Source: Izhakiella australiensis (lineage in GTDB: Bacteria > Pseudomonadota > Gammaproteobacteria > Enterobacterales > Enterobacteriaceae). Taken from it: 64,000 nt of DNA. The DNA is taken from assembly GCF_002006995.1 (NCBI RefSeq), contig NZ_MRUL01000009.1, positions 1 to 64,000 of the forward strand, given 5' to 3'. The translations under genes were made by a program, and so were the position numbers. How positions within the stretch are numbered: position 1 is the stretch's first letter; every line of letters begins with the position of its first letter. Below the pieces are notes generated by a model that was not told where the DNA came from, ran no database searches, and was given only the letters and a program-made list of their open reading frames with translations. Shown in pieces: positions 54,291 through 64,000 of this stretch.

Positions 54291-55553
54291 ATGAATAAGT
54301 TACAATCAATACGCGGTATGCGTGATGTTCTGCCTGATGAAACGCCCATGTGGCAATGGCTGGAAAGCAAATTCCGTCATATCGCCTATCGCTATGGCTA
54401 TCAGGAAATGCGGCTGCCGTTACTGGAGCCGGTATCGCTATTTGAACGCGCCGTCGGCGAAACCACCGATATTGTGTCGAAAGAGATGTACAACTTCCTC
54501 GATAAGAACGGCGAGCACATCACGCTGCGACCAGAAGGCACCAGCGGCTGCATGCGTGCGGTGCTGGAAAATAATATGTGCTACAACAAAACACAGCGCC
54601 TTTGGTACCAGGGTCCGATGTTTCGTTATGAAAGGCCACAAAAAGGCAGGCTCCGCCAGTTTACCCAGTTCGGTGTTGAAGCCTTTGGCATGGCCGGTGC
54701 AGACGTTGATGCCGAACTGATCTTTATGGTCCGGGATCTGTTCAGGGAACTGGGTATTCTCAACCATGTCCGGCTTGAAATTAACTCACTCGGCACGCTG
54801 GAGGAAAGGAGAGAGCACCGCCGTGAACTGGTAAAATGGTTTGAACAACACCGTGAGCTGCTCGATGCGGATAGCCTGACCCGGCTTGAAGTGAATCCAC
54901 TGCGCATTCTCGACAGTAAAAACCCTGAAATGCAGGAGATGATCGACCAGGCGCCACGCTTGCTGGATTATCTTCACGAAGCGTCGCGCGATCATTTTGA
55001 AACCCTGTGCCTGATGCTCGATAAAGCCGGGATTGCCTATAAGATCAACCCCCGTCTGGTACGCGGTCTGGACTACTACACCCGCAGCGTATTTGAATGG
55101 ATCACCGATGCGCTCGGTTCCCAGGGGACAGTCTGCGGCGGCGGGCGCTATGACGGTTTGGCCCAGCTGTTCAGCGATAAACCGTTGCCGGCAAGCGGCT
55201 TCGCCATTGGCATTGAGCGGCTGCTGCTGCTGATCCAAACCGTAACCCATGACCATCATCCCGACTGGCATTTCAGGCCGGACGCGGTCATCACCAGCGA
55301 GCTTGACGATGATGGCGTACAGACGCTGATGCTGGCGGAAAGCCTGCGCCAGCAGCATAGCGCGCTAAATATTCTGGTCGACTGCAGCGGAGCGAAGCTC
55401 AAAAAACAGCACCAAACGGCGCTTAAAACTCACTGTAAGTACATTATTACGCTAAATAAAGACGACGAAATCCGCCTGTGGAACCTGAGCGATAACACCC
55501 AGACCGCTGTGGATGAAAAACAGCTTGCCGCTCAGCTAAGCAAACACACGTGA
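54291..55553 (+). CDS. hisS: Second histidyl-tRNA synthetase, hdc-operon associated
   Basis: A class II histidyl-tRNA synthetase that should charge tRNA-His. All catalytic signatures are present: RPEGT (80-84), motif 2 FRYERPQKGR (111-120), RGLDYYTR (258-265), GGGRYDGL (283-290) and motif 3 GFAIGIER (303-310), then an anticodon-binding domain. It differs clearly from the housekeeping E. coli enzyme (for example GVEAFG for GCEVFG), so it is a paralogue; the usual hisS is expected elsewhere near ispG. A HisRS gene is also known in the Morganella hdc cluster. ATG 54291 follows AAAAGG. Confidence 0.9.
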   Translation: MNKLQSIRGMRDVLPDETPMWQWLESKFRHIAYRYGYQEMRLPLLEPVSLFERAVGETTDIVSKEMYNFLDKNGEHITLRPEGTSGCMRAVLENNMCYNKTQRLWYQGPMFRYERPQKGRLRQFTQFGVEAFGMAGADVDAELIFMVRDLFRELGILNHVRLEINSLGTLEERREHRRELVKWFEQHRELLDADSLTRLEVNPLRILDSKNPEMQEMIDQAPRLLDYLHEASRDHFETLCLMLDKAGIAYKINPRLVRGLDYYTRSVFEWITDALGSQGTVCGGGRYDGLAQLFSDKPLPASGFAIGIERLLLLIQTVTHDHHPDWHFRPDAVITSELDDDGVQTLMLAESLRQQHSALNILVDCSGAKLKKQHQTALKTHCKYIITLNKDDEIRLWNLSDNTQTAVDEKQLAAQLSKHT

Positions 55554-55648
55554 TGGTCAATCTGGCGGCGTCGATCATTCTGCAAGACCGGCGCCCCGAC
55601 ACAGACCTGATAACCCGCCAACAGCACCCCAGTGCATACGCAATGTGA
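55553..55648 (+). CDS. Possible 31-residue coupled small frame
   Basis: The hisS stop overlaps an ATG (TGATG) that opens a 31-codon frame (MVNLAASIILQDRRPDTDLI...) ending TGA at 55646-55648. Translational coupling is possible, but there is no homologue I recognise and no other evidence of coding. It is listed because it occupies most of the 161-bp gap before the fusion gene. Confidence 0.2.
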   Translation: MVNLAASIILQDRRPDTDLITRQQHPSAYAM

Positions 55649-55714
55649 AGCGTAGACGCTGCGCACGCCATGATGCCGGAATAACGCTGGGCGGCGAAAA
55701 ATTAAAAGGAAAAC

Positions 55715-57559
55715 ATGTCCAGAACCCGACGACTTTTTATCCAGGGCGTGCCGCATCTGATTGGCCTGCGCGGACACAATTACTCGCCGCTGTTTCAGGC
55801 GCCAGAAGACTACCATCAGTTTCTCAACGATCTGGATGCCGCCCTGGAACAGTTTGACGTCAGGCTGTATGCCTATTCTCTTGCGCCGGAGCATATCTTG
55901 CTGCTGCTGGAGTCAACGACCAAAGATATGCTCGGGCGTTTTATGCAGTCGCTTGGCCGCCACTACGTTCCCTGGTATAACCACCGCTATGGACGCCGGG
56001 GGACGCTATGGGACAACCGATTTCTTGCCAGCCCGGTCGAGCCTGATAGCTACTTTTTACTGGTAAAAAAATTCGTTGAACGCAGCAATCAAGGAAAAGA
56101 AGGCTATCACAGCTTTGCGGATACGCCTGCTGAACGCATCACCCGCCACAGCGTCTGGCTGGCATTGGCGACTACGCCGGAAGAGCGTAAAAAGAAGTAT
56201 CAACAGCTTTACCAGCAACCGCCCAATACCGCGCTGACTAACCGATTTCAGTCTGCCCTTGGGCAAAACTGCCCCATCGCGACCGCCGGTTTCACCAAAG
56301 CTATGGAGCAGCAGTTGGGGAGATTGCTACGTCCGAGGCATTGCGGCCGGCCCCGTAAATATGAACGTAGCCAGGTTGAAGAATGGACCTGGCTGGAAAA
56401 ACAGGCTGGTCATATCCTGCAACGCTATGGCTATAACGAAGTGCGCCTGCCGCTACTGGATGAGTGGGAAAAAGCGCTCGACGACCCGCCCTTCTCGCAC
56501 GAGAACAACCCGGTTCCGTTGAATAATCAGGCCCTGCTTGCCGGCGACGGCACGCGCGGATGCCTAAGGCTACTGGCGCAGAATGCCAGACTGCCCGAAC
56601 TCTGTAAGCTCTGGTATCAGGGAACGCTTTTCCGACGGCCGAATCAGTCGGCGCAGTTGAAGCCCAGCCCGCAGCTTGGCGTTGAAGCGTTTGGCTATCC
56701 CGGTGTGGCTATTGAGCTTGAACAGATTATTTTGCAATACCGCTTTTTCCAGTTTCTCAAGCTGGACGGCTACGCGGAGCTGCGGATTAACAACCCAGGA
56801 ACGTCAGAGGAGTATCAACGCTTCCGCCATGCCCTGCTTAATTATTATTATCCGATCCGCCACCTGCTCACCGATGCGCAGAATGCATTGCTGAATAGCC
56901 AGCCTGAACAGCTGCTGATGGACAAAGACAGCCTGCTGCAACGGCTGGCGGCTACCGCGCCATCGCTTACTCATTTTATCTCCACCGCATCCAGAAAGCG
57001 TTTCGAGCATCTCTGCAACGGCCTGAATCGCATGGGGGTGCCCTGGATGCTTGATGAAAATATGTATCCCACCAATGATTACTGCCACCTGGTGGTGGAA
57101 TGGCATAACGAGCGCAACGCCGATGCAGGCTTACTGTGCCGCGGCGGGCGCTATGATGGCTGTGCCAGCAGGGTCACCGGGCGGCAAACTTTCGCCTGCG
57201 GGTTTGCATTCATGCTGGAACCCATTATGCAATTACTGCACGAAGTGCGACGCCCCACCCTACCCGCCAGGAAAGTGGATATTATTCTGATACCGGCACA
57301 AAGCCACGCGCACTCCCTCACGTTGCATATTGCCGATCAGATACGGCAAGGCTATCCGGATCTCAGCATCGCCAGCGACTTCTCTGGCCTGAAAGCCGCC
57401 ACCCGGGAAAAAAACGCCTGCCGTCAGGGCGCACGCTTTATTGTTACCGTCGATGATGAACGACAGCAGGTTGTGCTCAACGATCTGGAAAAACAGCGCC
57501 AACAGCAGCTCTCCCCGCAGGCGCTACTGATGGAGTTACGCAGCGCGGCAATGCTGTAG
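55715..57559 (+). CDS. Y1 (HUH) transposase-like domain fused to a HisRS-like domain
   Basis: A 614-residue fusion. Residues 1-215 align along their whole length with IS200/REP-associated tyrosine transposases: GVPHLIGLRGHN, YAYSLAPEHILLLL, RRGTLWDNRF, VWLALATTPEERKKKY, then the C-terminal CGRPRK. The HUH motif is H60-I-L (second His lost) and the catalytic Tyr position, normally YIELNP, is F120 (KFVERSN). Residues 225-614 resemble HisRS: RYGYNEVRLPLLDE, SPQLGVEAFG, GGRYDG (477-482) and an anticodon-domain-like C-terminus. But motif 2 is FRRP, RGLDYY is PTNDYC and motif 3 ends EP, so catalysis is unlikely. A good AAAAGG precedes ATG 55715; it is the last gene of the hdc operon. Role unknown; binding or sensing is inferred. 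Confidence 0.85.
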   Translation: MSRTRRLFIQGVPHLIGLRGHNYSPLFQAPEDYHQFLNDLDAALEQFDVRLYAYSLAPEHILLLLESTTKDMLGRFMQSLGRHYVPWYNHRYGRRGTLWDNRFLASPVEPDSYFLLVKKFVERSNQGKEGYHSFADTPAERITRHSVWLALATTPEERKKKYQQLYQQPPNTALTNRFQSALGQNCPIATAGFTKAMEQQLGRLLRPRHCGRPRKYERSQVEEWTWLEKQAGHILQRYGYNEVRLPLLDEWEKALDDPPFSHENNPVPLNNQALLAGDGTRGCLRLLAQNARLPELCKLWYQGTLFRRPNQSAQLKPSPQLGVEAFGYPGVAIELEQIILQYRFFQFLKLDGYAELRINNPGTSEEYQRFRHALLNYYYPIRHLLTDAQNALLNSQPEQLLMDKDSLLQRLAATAPSLTHFISTASRKRFEHLCNGLNRMGVPWMLDENMYPTNDYCHLVVEWHNERNADAGLLCRGGRYDGCASRVTGRQTFACGFAFMLEPIMQLLHEVRRPTLPARKVDIILIPAQSHAHSLTLHIADQIRQGYPDLSIASDFSGLKAATREKNACRQGARFIVTVDDERQQVVLNDLEKQRQQQLSPQALLMELRSAAML

Positions 57560-57693
57560 GCGCGCCATTCCAGCGCCCGCAATCTGCGTTTTAACAGTAA
57601 GAATCCGGTGAAAGCACGGCTAACGGCTGGCATTTTATCTCTCCAATCCGTATAACTGTCCCCTGTTTCTTTAGCCACTAAGTATCCGCAAAG

Positions 57694-60027
<2,334 letters not shown>

Positions 60028-60036
60028 TCGACTGCA

Positions 60037-60072
60037 ACCACAAAGGGGGTCGGTTAACGGCTCCCTTGTGGT
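60037..60072 (+). other. Hairpin after tex
   Basis: ACCACAA (60037-60043) and TTGTGGT (60066-60072) pair, continued by GGG/CCC after a bulged A. There is no T-run, so intrinsic termination is doubtful. It lies 10 bp beyond the tex stop. Confidence 0.5.
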
Positions 60073-60127
60073 CGCGTCAGGTCGTACCATTGTTACGGGC
60101 AACGTGCCCGGCAGCGAGCGCCAGGCG

Positions 60128-60394
60128 TTATTTATACACCTCGGCGGTGGCGTGAAGGTGCCCTTTACCGGCAGCAGCAATAATCACATAGTACTTGCCG
60201 CCTTTCTCATCTGCTTTTTTAGCAAGATGCTGCTTGGCATCCATCGGATCGAGGGTAGAGTTGGTATCGACGGTGCCAATCATTTCCAGCTTCATCTCTT
60301 TGGCTTTTTCGCGCGAGATCTCCTGAGCGGCAAAAACGCTGAAAGACAAGGTGCTGATAATAGCGGCGGCGGTAAGGGATTGAAGCAGTTTCAT
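60128..60394 (-). CDS. DUF1471/YdgH-BhsA-McbA-type small periplasmic protein
   Basis: An 88-residue secreted protein of the stress-linked YdgH/BhsA/McbA family. The signal peptide is MKLLQSLTAAAIISTLSFSV, cleaved around VFA-AQ. The mature part has EMIGTVDTNSTLDPMDAKQH and ends GHLHATAEVYK, the usual family C-terminus. ATG 60392-60394 is well placed after AGGAG; upstream in-frame codons are not supported. It occupies the place where E. coli has feoABC. The exact family member cannot be named. Confidence 0.82.
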   Translation of the reverse strand: MKLLQSLTAAAIISTLSFSVFAAQEISREKAKEMKLEMIGTVDTNSTLDPMDAKQHLAKKADEKGGKYYVIIAAAGKGHLHATAEVYK

Positions 60395-60632
60395 ATTATC
60401 TCTCCTGAGAAAATTACGTCCATACAGAGCTATCTGCCCTGGCGGCAAACCTTTGCCATTACGAGAGCAACCCTGCTCCGTTTAATAGTTGTAGCTGCAA
60501 ACTATAAAAAAATACAGCAAAACGTCGGCCGGAAATGTTGCGATTTATCGTTTCAGCGTTATTTTGCTGACAAACCCGCAACGGCCGATTTTCCCCGCAG
60601 CAAATCAGTGCCATCGGGCAGCGCGGCGGCGA

Positions 60633-61403
60633 CTAGCTGTCGGCAATAAATGCCAGTAAGCAATCGCAAAACTGCTCGGGATGCGAAATGAAAGGTGCAT
60701 GGGCGGCCTGCGCGATCACCTGGCTTTGACTCTCCGGCCAGCGCTCGTCCAGCAGCTGCGCTACCCGCCTTGGCACCAGGCCATCCAGGTAGCCGTAGAT
60801 ACGTAGCAATGGCGTCGGAAAATCATCCATCGCAGCCCGCAGATCGACTTTTTTCAGGATTTCCAGGCCGCCGTTCAGCACCTCCACCGCAGGAGCGGAC
60901 TGAGCCAGCACAGTTTGTTTAAGCTGTCGCGCATCCTGACGCGCATTGTGGGTTCCCAGAGTCTGCAGGGCCAGAAATCGTTCCACCGTACGCTGGTAGT
61001 CCTCGCTGAGCTGCTGCTGAAAATCTCCCAGCGTATGGGGTTTAATACCCGGCCACGCATCCTCAGCCGCAAAGCAGGGCGAGGAAGCCACGGTAATCAG
61101 CGCCGATACCCGTTCCGGCGCCTGCAAGGCCGCCTCGCTCGCGACCAGACCACCCAGCGACCAGCCCAGCCAGATAGCCCGCTCTGGCGCCCGCGCCAGC
61201 AGCGTCTCCGCCATCTGCGACAGCGACATCGCTCCAAATCCCTGACTGCGGCCATAGCCCGGCAGGTCCACAAGGTGCAGACGAAATTGCGCGCTAAGTC
61301 GCGGCACGATGTCGTGCCACACCTCTGCGTTCAATCCCCAGCCGTGCAGCAGCACAAAATCGCGATCGCCACTGCCCGTGGTGTGCCAGTGAAGGGAGGT
61401 CAT
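60633..61403 (-). CDS. bioH: Pimeloyl-ACP methyl ester carboxylesterase
   Basis: BioH hydrolyses pimeloyl-ACP methyl ester, ending chain elongation in biotin synthesis. Alpha/beta hydrolase: [10 protein letters not shown], the nucleophile Ser in GWSLGGLVA (near residue 82), Asp in [10 protein letters not shown] and His in [13 protein letters not shown]. The 256 residues equal E. coli BioH. It is divergent from gntX across 34 bp. Confidence 0.96.
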   Translation of the reverse strand: MTSLHWHTTGSGDRDFVLLHGWGLNAEVWHDIVPRLSAQFRLHLVDLPGYGRSQGFGAMSLSQMAETLLARAPERAIWLGWSLGGLVASEAALQAPERVSALITVASSPCFAAEDAWPGIKPHTLGDFQQQLSEDYQRTVERFLALQTLGTHNARQDARQLKQTVLAQSAPAVEVLNGGLEILKKVDLRAAMDDFPTPLLRIYGYLDGLVPRRVAQLLDERWPESQSQVIAQAAHAPFISHPEQFCDCLLAFIADS

Positions 61404-61437
61404 CGGTTATGGTCCTTGTTTTAACTGTGAGGCCACT

Positions 61438-62121
61438 ATGCTAACAATCCCTGCCTGCTGTTGGCTATGCCAGATGCCGCTGCGCCTGCCGCAGCACGGT
61501 ATATGCAGCGTTTGCCTGAAAGCGCTTCCTGCGCCGCCGCCGGTGTGTCCCTGCTGTGGCCTTCCGGCCAGCAAGAACGACGCGCCCTGCGGGCGCTGCC
61601 AGCTACACCCGCCGCCCTGGCAGCGAATGATTCTGGTCAGCGATTACTGCGAGCCCCTGCGTAAGCAGGTTCATCAACTGAAATTTTCCCAGGGAACAGC
61701 ACGTGCGGTAATGCTTGCCCGGCTGATTCTGCTAACCTGGTTAACAGCACGACGCCAGCGCGCTTTGCCGCGTCCTGATCTTATGCTGACGGTACCGCTG
61801 CACCACCGGCGAGCGCTGAAGCGAGGCTATAACCAGCTGGCACCGTTGGCGAAGCAGCTGTCGCACTGGACCGGCATTCAATGGCGGCCTGAGGCATTGA
61901 CCCGCTGGCGGGCCGGTAAGGTGCAGCACCGGCTCAGCGCCAGCGCACGCAGACGCAACCTGCGCGGAGCCTTCCGCCTTGAAATAGACGTTAATGGCCG
62001 TCATATCGTGCTGCTTGACGACGTAGTCACCACCGGCAGCACCGTCGCGGAGCTAAGCCGCCTGCTGATGCGGGCGGGCGCGGCCAGCGTCGAGATTTGG
62101 TGCCTGTGCCGAACCTTGTGA
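61438..62121 (+). CDS. gntX: ComF-family phosphoribosyltransferase-like protein GntX
   Basis: A ComF-type protein with an N-terminal zinc-binding region (CWLC, CSVC, CPCCGLPAS, CGRC) and a C-terminal PRTase-like domain (HIVLLDDVVTTGSTVAELSR). It has 227 residues, equal to E. coli GntX. Linked to gluconate use by name and to DNA uptake by ComF homology; the role is not proven. nfuA follows after 58 bp. Confidence 0.93.
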   Translation: MLTIPACCWLCQMPLRLPQHGICSVCLKALPAPPPVCPCCGLPASKNDAPCGRCQLHPPPWQRMILVSDYCEPLRKQVHQLKFSQGTARAVMLARLILLTWLTARRQRALPRPDLMLTVPLHHRRALKRGYNQLAPLAKQLSHWTGIQWRPEALTRWRAGKVQHRLSASARRRNLRGAFRLEIDVNGRHIVLLDDVVTTGSTVAELSRLLMRAGAASVEIWCLCRTL

Positions 62122-62179
62122 AGCGTTCGGCATCGGCGTATAATAACTGAGTAATTTAGTCAACTATTGAGCAATCACC

Positions 62180-62755
62180 ATGATCCGTATTACTGATGCA
62201 GCACAAGAACATTTCGCCAAACTGCTTTCAAATCAGGAAGAAGGCACCCAGATTCGTGTGTTCGTTATCAATCCGGGTACGCCGACGGCAGAGTGCGGAG
62301 TCTCCTACTGTCCGCCGGATGCGGTGGAAGCAACCGATACTGAACTGAAGTTTGAAAAGCTATCAGCCTACATAGATGAGCTGAGCGCGCCCTATCTGGA
62401 AGATGCCGAGATTGATTTCGTCACCGACAATCTTGGCTCCCAGCTCACGCTGAAAGCGCCAAACGCTAAAATGCGCAAGGTCGCCGACGATGCGCCGCTT
62501 ATTGAGCGCGTTGAATACCAGCTTCAGGCGCAGATCAACCCACAGCTTGCCAGCCACGGCGGCCGCGTTTCGCTGATGGAGATTACCGACGAAGGTTACG
62601 CCATTCTGCAATTTGGCGGCGGCTGTAACGGCTGTTCAATGGTCGATGTCACGCTGAAAGAAGGCATTGAAAAAGAACTGCTGAATACCTTCCCTGAGCT
62701 GAAAGGCGTGCGCGATCTGACCGAACACCAGCGCGGCGAGCACTCCTTCTACTAA
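62180..62755 (+). CDS. nfuA: Fe-S biogenesis protein NfuA
   Basis: NfuA carries and delivers 4Fe-4S clusters, protecting under oxidative stress or iron limitation. The N-terminal degenerate A-type domain (about 1-95) lacks the ligand cysteines. The C-terminal Nfu domain has the cluster-binding CXXC in [20 protein letters not shown]. The 191 residues equal E. coli. A strong terminator follows. Confidence 0.96.
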   Translation: MIRITDAAQEHFAKLLSNQEEGTQIRVFVINPGTPTAECGVSYCPPDAVEATDTELKFEKLSAYIDELSAPYLEDAEIDFVTDNLGSQLTLKAPNAKMRKVADDAPLIERVEYQLQAQINPQLASHGGRVSLMEITDEGYAILQFGGGCNGCSMVDVTLKEGIEKELLNTFPELKGVRDLTEHQRGEHSFY

Positions 62756-62765
62756 GCCGGCAACA

Positions 62766-62795
62766 CCGCAGCGATGTTTATCGCTGCGGTTTTTT
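62766..62795 (+). terminator. Intrinsic terminator of nfuA
   Basis: CCGCAGCGA (62766-62774) and TCGCTGCGG (62781-62789) pair around a 6-nt loop, followed by six T. It overlaps the last codons and stop of malQ on the other strand. Confidence 0.92.
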
Positions 62796-64000
62796 CTGCC
62801 GCCGTCGGCGATCGACCGCCGTCACCAGCGTTTTTATCTCTTTATTGGCGAAAATAGCCTCCAGCGGCTGGCTCAGCTTGCGCCGCCAGTTTGGGTATTC
62901 ATCCACCGTTCCCGGCACGTTGACAGGTAAGTGCATCGCCAGCCAGTCCTCAGGCTGCAATCCCAGCAACGCGGACTCGGTCTGCGCCAGAAACAGGTGC
63001 ATTCCCCGACGTAAGTTCGTCGACATCGCCATGCGTCCGGCATCCTTTCCCACTGACGAGGGCAGGCAACCGGCCTGATGCAGAGCGTTAAGCAACGCCT
63101 GTTTCTGACGGGCGCGGTTTTCCAGCAGCGACTGATATACCCCGGCATCCGGATACATCCCAAGCCCGGCCCCCAGCTGTAAGTCACCTCCGGTCCAGAA
63201 CCCTTCCAGGGTGGGCAGATCGTGCGTGCTGGCGCTGGCAATAGCCTGGCGCGCCCAGCCTGACGGGGGGCGATAGCGGCCCGCCGCAGTCTGCTCAAAC
63301 CACAGCACCTTCCATGAATAGATAGCGCAGCGGCGAAGTTTGCTGACGATTTCTTGCGGCACGGTGCCCAGATCTTCGCCAATCACCATACAGTGATGAC
63401 GCTGACTTTCCAGCGCCAGAATCGCCAGCAGATCATCGACCGGATAGCGTACATAAGCCCCATAATCGGCGCTTTTCCCCTGAGGAACCCACCATAATCG
63501 CAACATCGACATCACATGGTCGATGCGCAATGCGCCGCTGCTGGCCATATTGGCGCGCAGCAAATCGATAAATGGCTGATAGCCCCGCGCCTGCAAAACC
63601 TGAGGATGGACCGGCGGCAGGCACCAGTTCTGACCGAGCGGGCCGAGGGGGTCCGGCGGCGCGCCGACCGATGCTGCCATGCAGTAAAGCTCGCGATCGC
63701 ACCAGGTTTCACTGCCGCCCTGTGCCACGCCCACGGCCAGATCGCGATAAAGGCCAATGGTCATTCCACTTTGTCGACATACCTGCCAGCAGCGATCGTA
63801 TTGCCGCTGTGCCAGCCACTGCAACCATTGATAAAATCTGAGCTCATTTTGCCGCGACTGACAGAACGCTTTCACCGCCGCGCTGTTGCCGTGGCGCAGC
63901 GCTTGCGGCCACTGCTGCCAGTCGCTACCGGCGTTCCCGGCGCTCACCTGTTCAGCCTGCACCACGTCATACGCCGACTGCTGCCACAAACTTTCGCCAC
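62778..64000 (-). CDS. malQ: 4-alpha-glucanotransferase, C-terminal part (runs off the window)
   Basis: MalQ (amylomaltase) transfers maltodextrin segments in maltose metabolism. About 407 C-terminal residues are present; the start lies beyond base 64000. GH77 catalytic motifs are visible: the nucleophile-region RIDHVMSMLRLWWVP, the acid/base-region VIGEDLGTVP, and ASTHDLPTLEGFW. Its last codons lie inside the nfuA terminator hairpin. gntT, between nfuA and malQ in E. coli, is absent. Confidence 0.95.
   Translation of the reverse strand, partial: GESLWQQSAYDVVQAEQVSAGNAGSDWQQWPQALRHGNSAAVKAFCQSRQNELRFYQWLQWLAQRQYDRCWQVCRQSGMTIGLYRDLAVGVAQGGSETWCDRELYCMAASVGAPPDPLGPLGQNWCLPPVHPQVLQARGYQPFIDLLRANMASSGALRIDHVMSMLRLWWVPQGKSADYGAYVRYPVDDLLAILALESQRHHCMVIGEDLGTVPQEIVSKLRRCAIYSWKVLWFEQTAAGRYRPPSGWARQAIASASTHDLPTLEGFWTGGDLQLGAGLGMYPDAGVYQSLLENRARQKQALLNALHQAGCLPSSVGKDAGRMAMSTNLRRGMHLFLAQTESALLGLQPEDWLAMHLPVNVPGTVDEYPNWRRKLSQPLEAIFANKEIKTLVTAVDRRRRQKKPQR

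Noticed and set aside
55715-56360. Active IS200/IS605 insertion sequence
   Set aside because: The frame continues into a HisRS-like domain, the HUH and Tyr residues are lost, and no terminal hairpins or second gene are seen nearby.

Overview
This window is chromosomal DNA of a gamma-proteobacterium of the Enterobacterales, most likely the family Erwiniaceae (Pantoea, Mixta or Erwinia). Most genes read as close homologues of Escherichia coli K-12 genes, in the K-12 order running from tufA to malQ. The N-terminus of EF-Tu begins [10 protein letters not shown] and protein divergence is about what I would expect for that family. The genus is an inference; no rRNA or tRNA gene lies in the window.

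Layout. 1-5459 (minus): str operon (tuf partial, fusA, rpsG, rpsL), the tusBCD sulfur relay and yheO. 5665-10449: fkpA, slyX, slyD, yheV and the kefGB K+/H+ antiporter pair. 10575-12479: yheS. 12480-17249 splits the usual yheS-yheT pair. It holds a dense cluster of structured non-coding repeats, a complete taurine operon tauABCD and a LysE/RhtB exporter. 17309-24610: yheT, yheU, prkB, crp, yhfK, argD and pabA. 24655-25203: a fused remnant of the YhfG antitoxin and Fic protein. 25299-32108: ppiA, tsgA, codA, trpS, gph, rpe and dam. 32233-41461: damX, aroB, aroK, the hofQPONM DNA-uptake cluster and mrcA. 41508-51177: nudE, igaA, hslR, hslO, pckA, envZ-ompR and greB. 51592-57559: an accessory histidine-decarboxylase operon inserted between greB and tex. 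57694-64000: tex, a DUF1471-type small periplasmic protein, bioH, gntX, nfuA and the 3' part of malQ. Compared with the K-12 order as I know it, yhfA, nirBDC-cysG, yrfG, yhgE, feoABC and gntT are missing at their usual places.

The most interesting locus is the histidine-decarboxylase operon: an APC-family antiporter, a PLP-dependent histidine decarboxylase, a second and apparently intact histidyl-tRNA synthetase, and a 614-residue protein. That last protein fuses a full-length IS200/REP-type Y1 (HUH) transposase domain to a histidyl-tRNA-synthetase-like domain. Both halves have lost the residues needed for catalysis, which points to a domesticated binding or sensing protein rather than a mobile element. 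Decarboxylase and antiporter would exchange external histidine for histamine, consume a cytoplasmic proton and so give acid resistance. The extra HisRS and the fusion protein may link this to the histidine or tRNA-His state of the cell.

A second notable locus is the fusion of the first ~29 residues of YhfG to a Fic domain lacking its N-terminus. The catalytic His is Ser and the antitoxin's inhibitory Glu is Thr. A third is the repeat cluster at 12490-13020, with paired hairpins that show a compensatory base-pair change.
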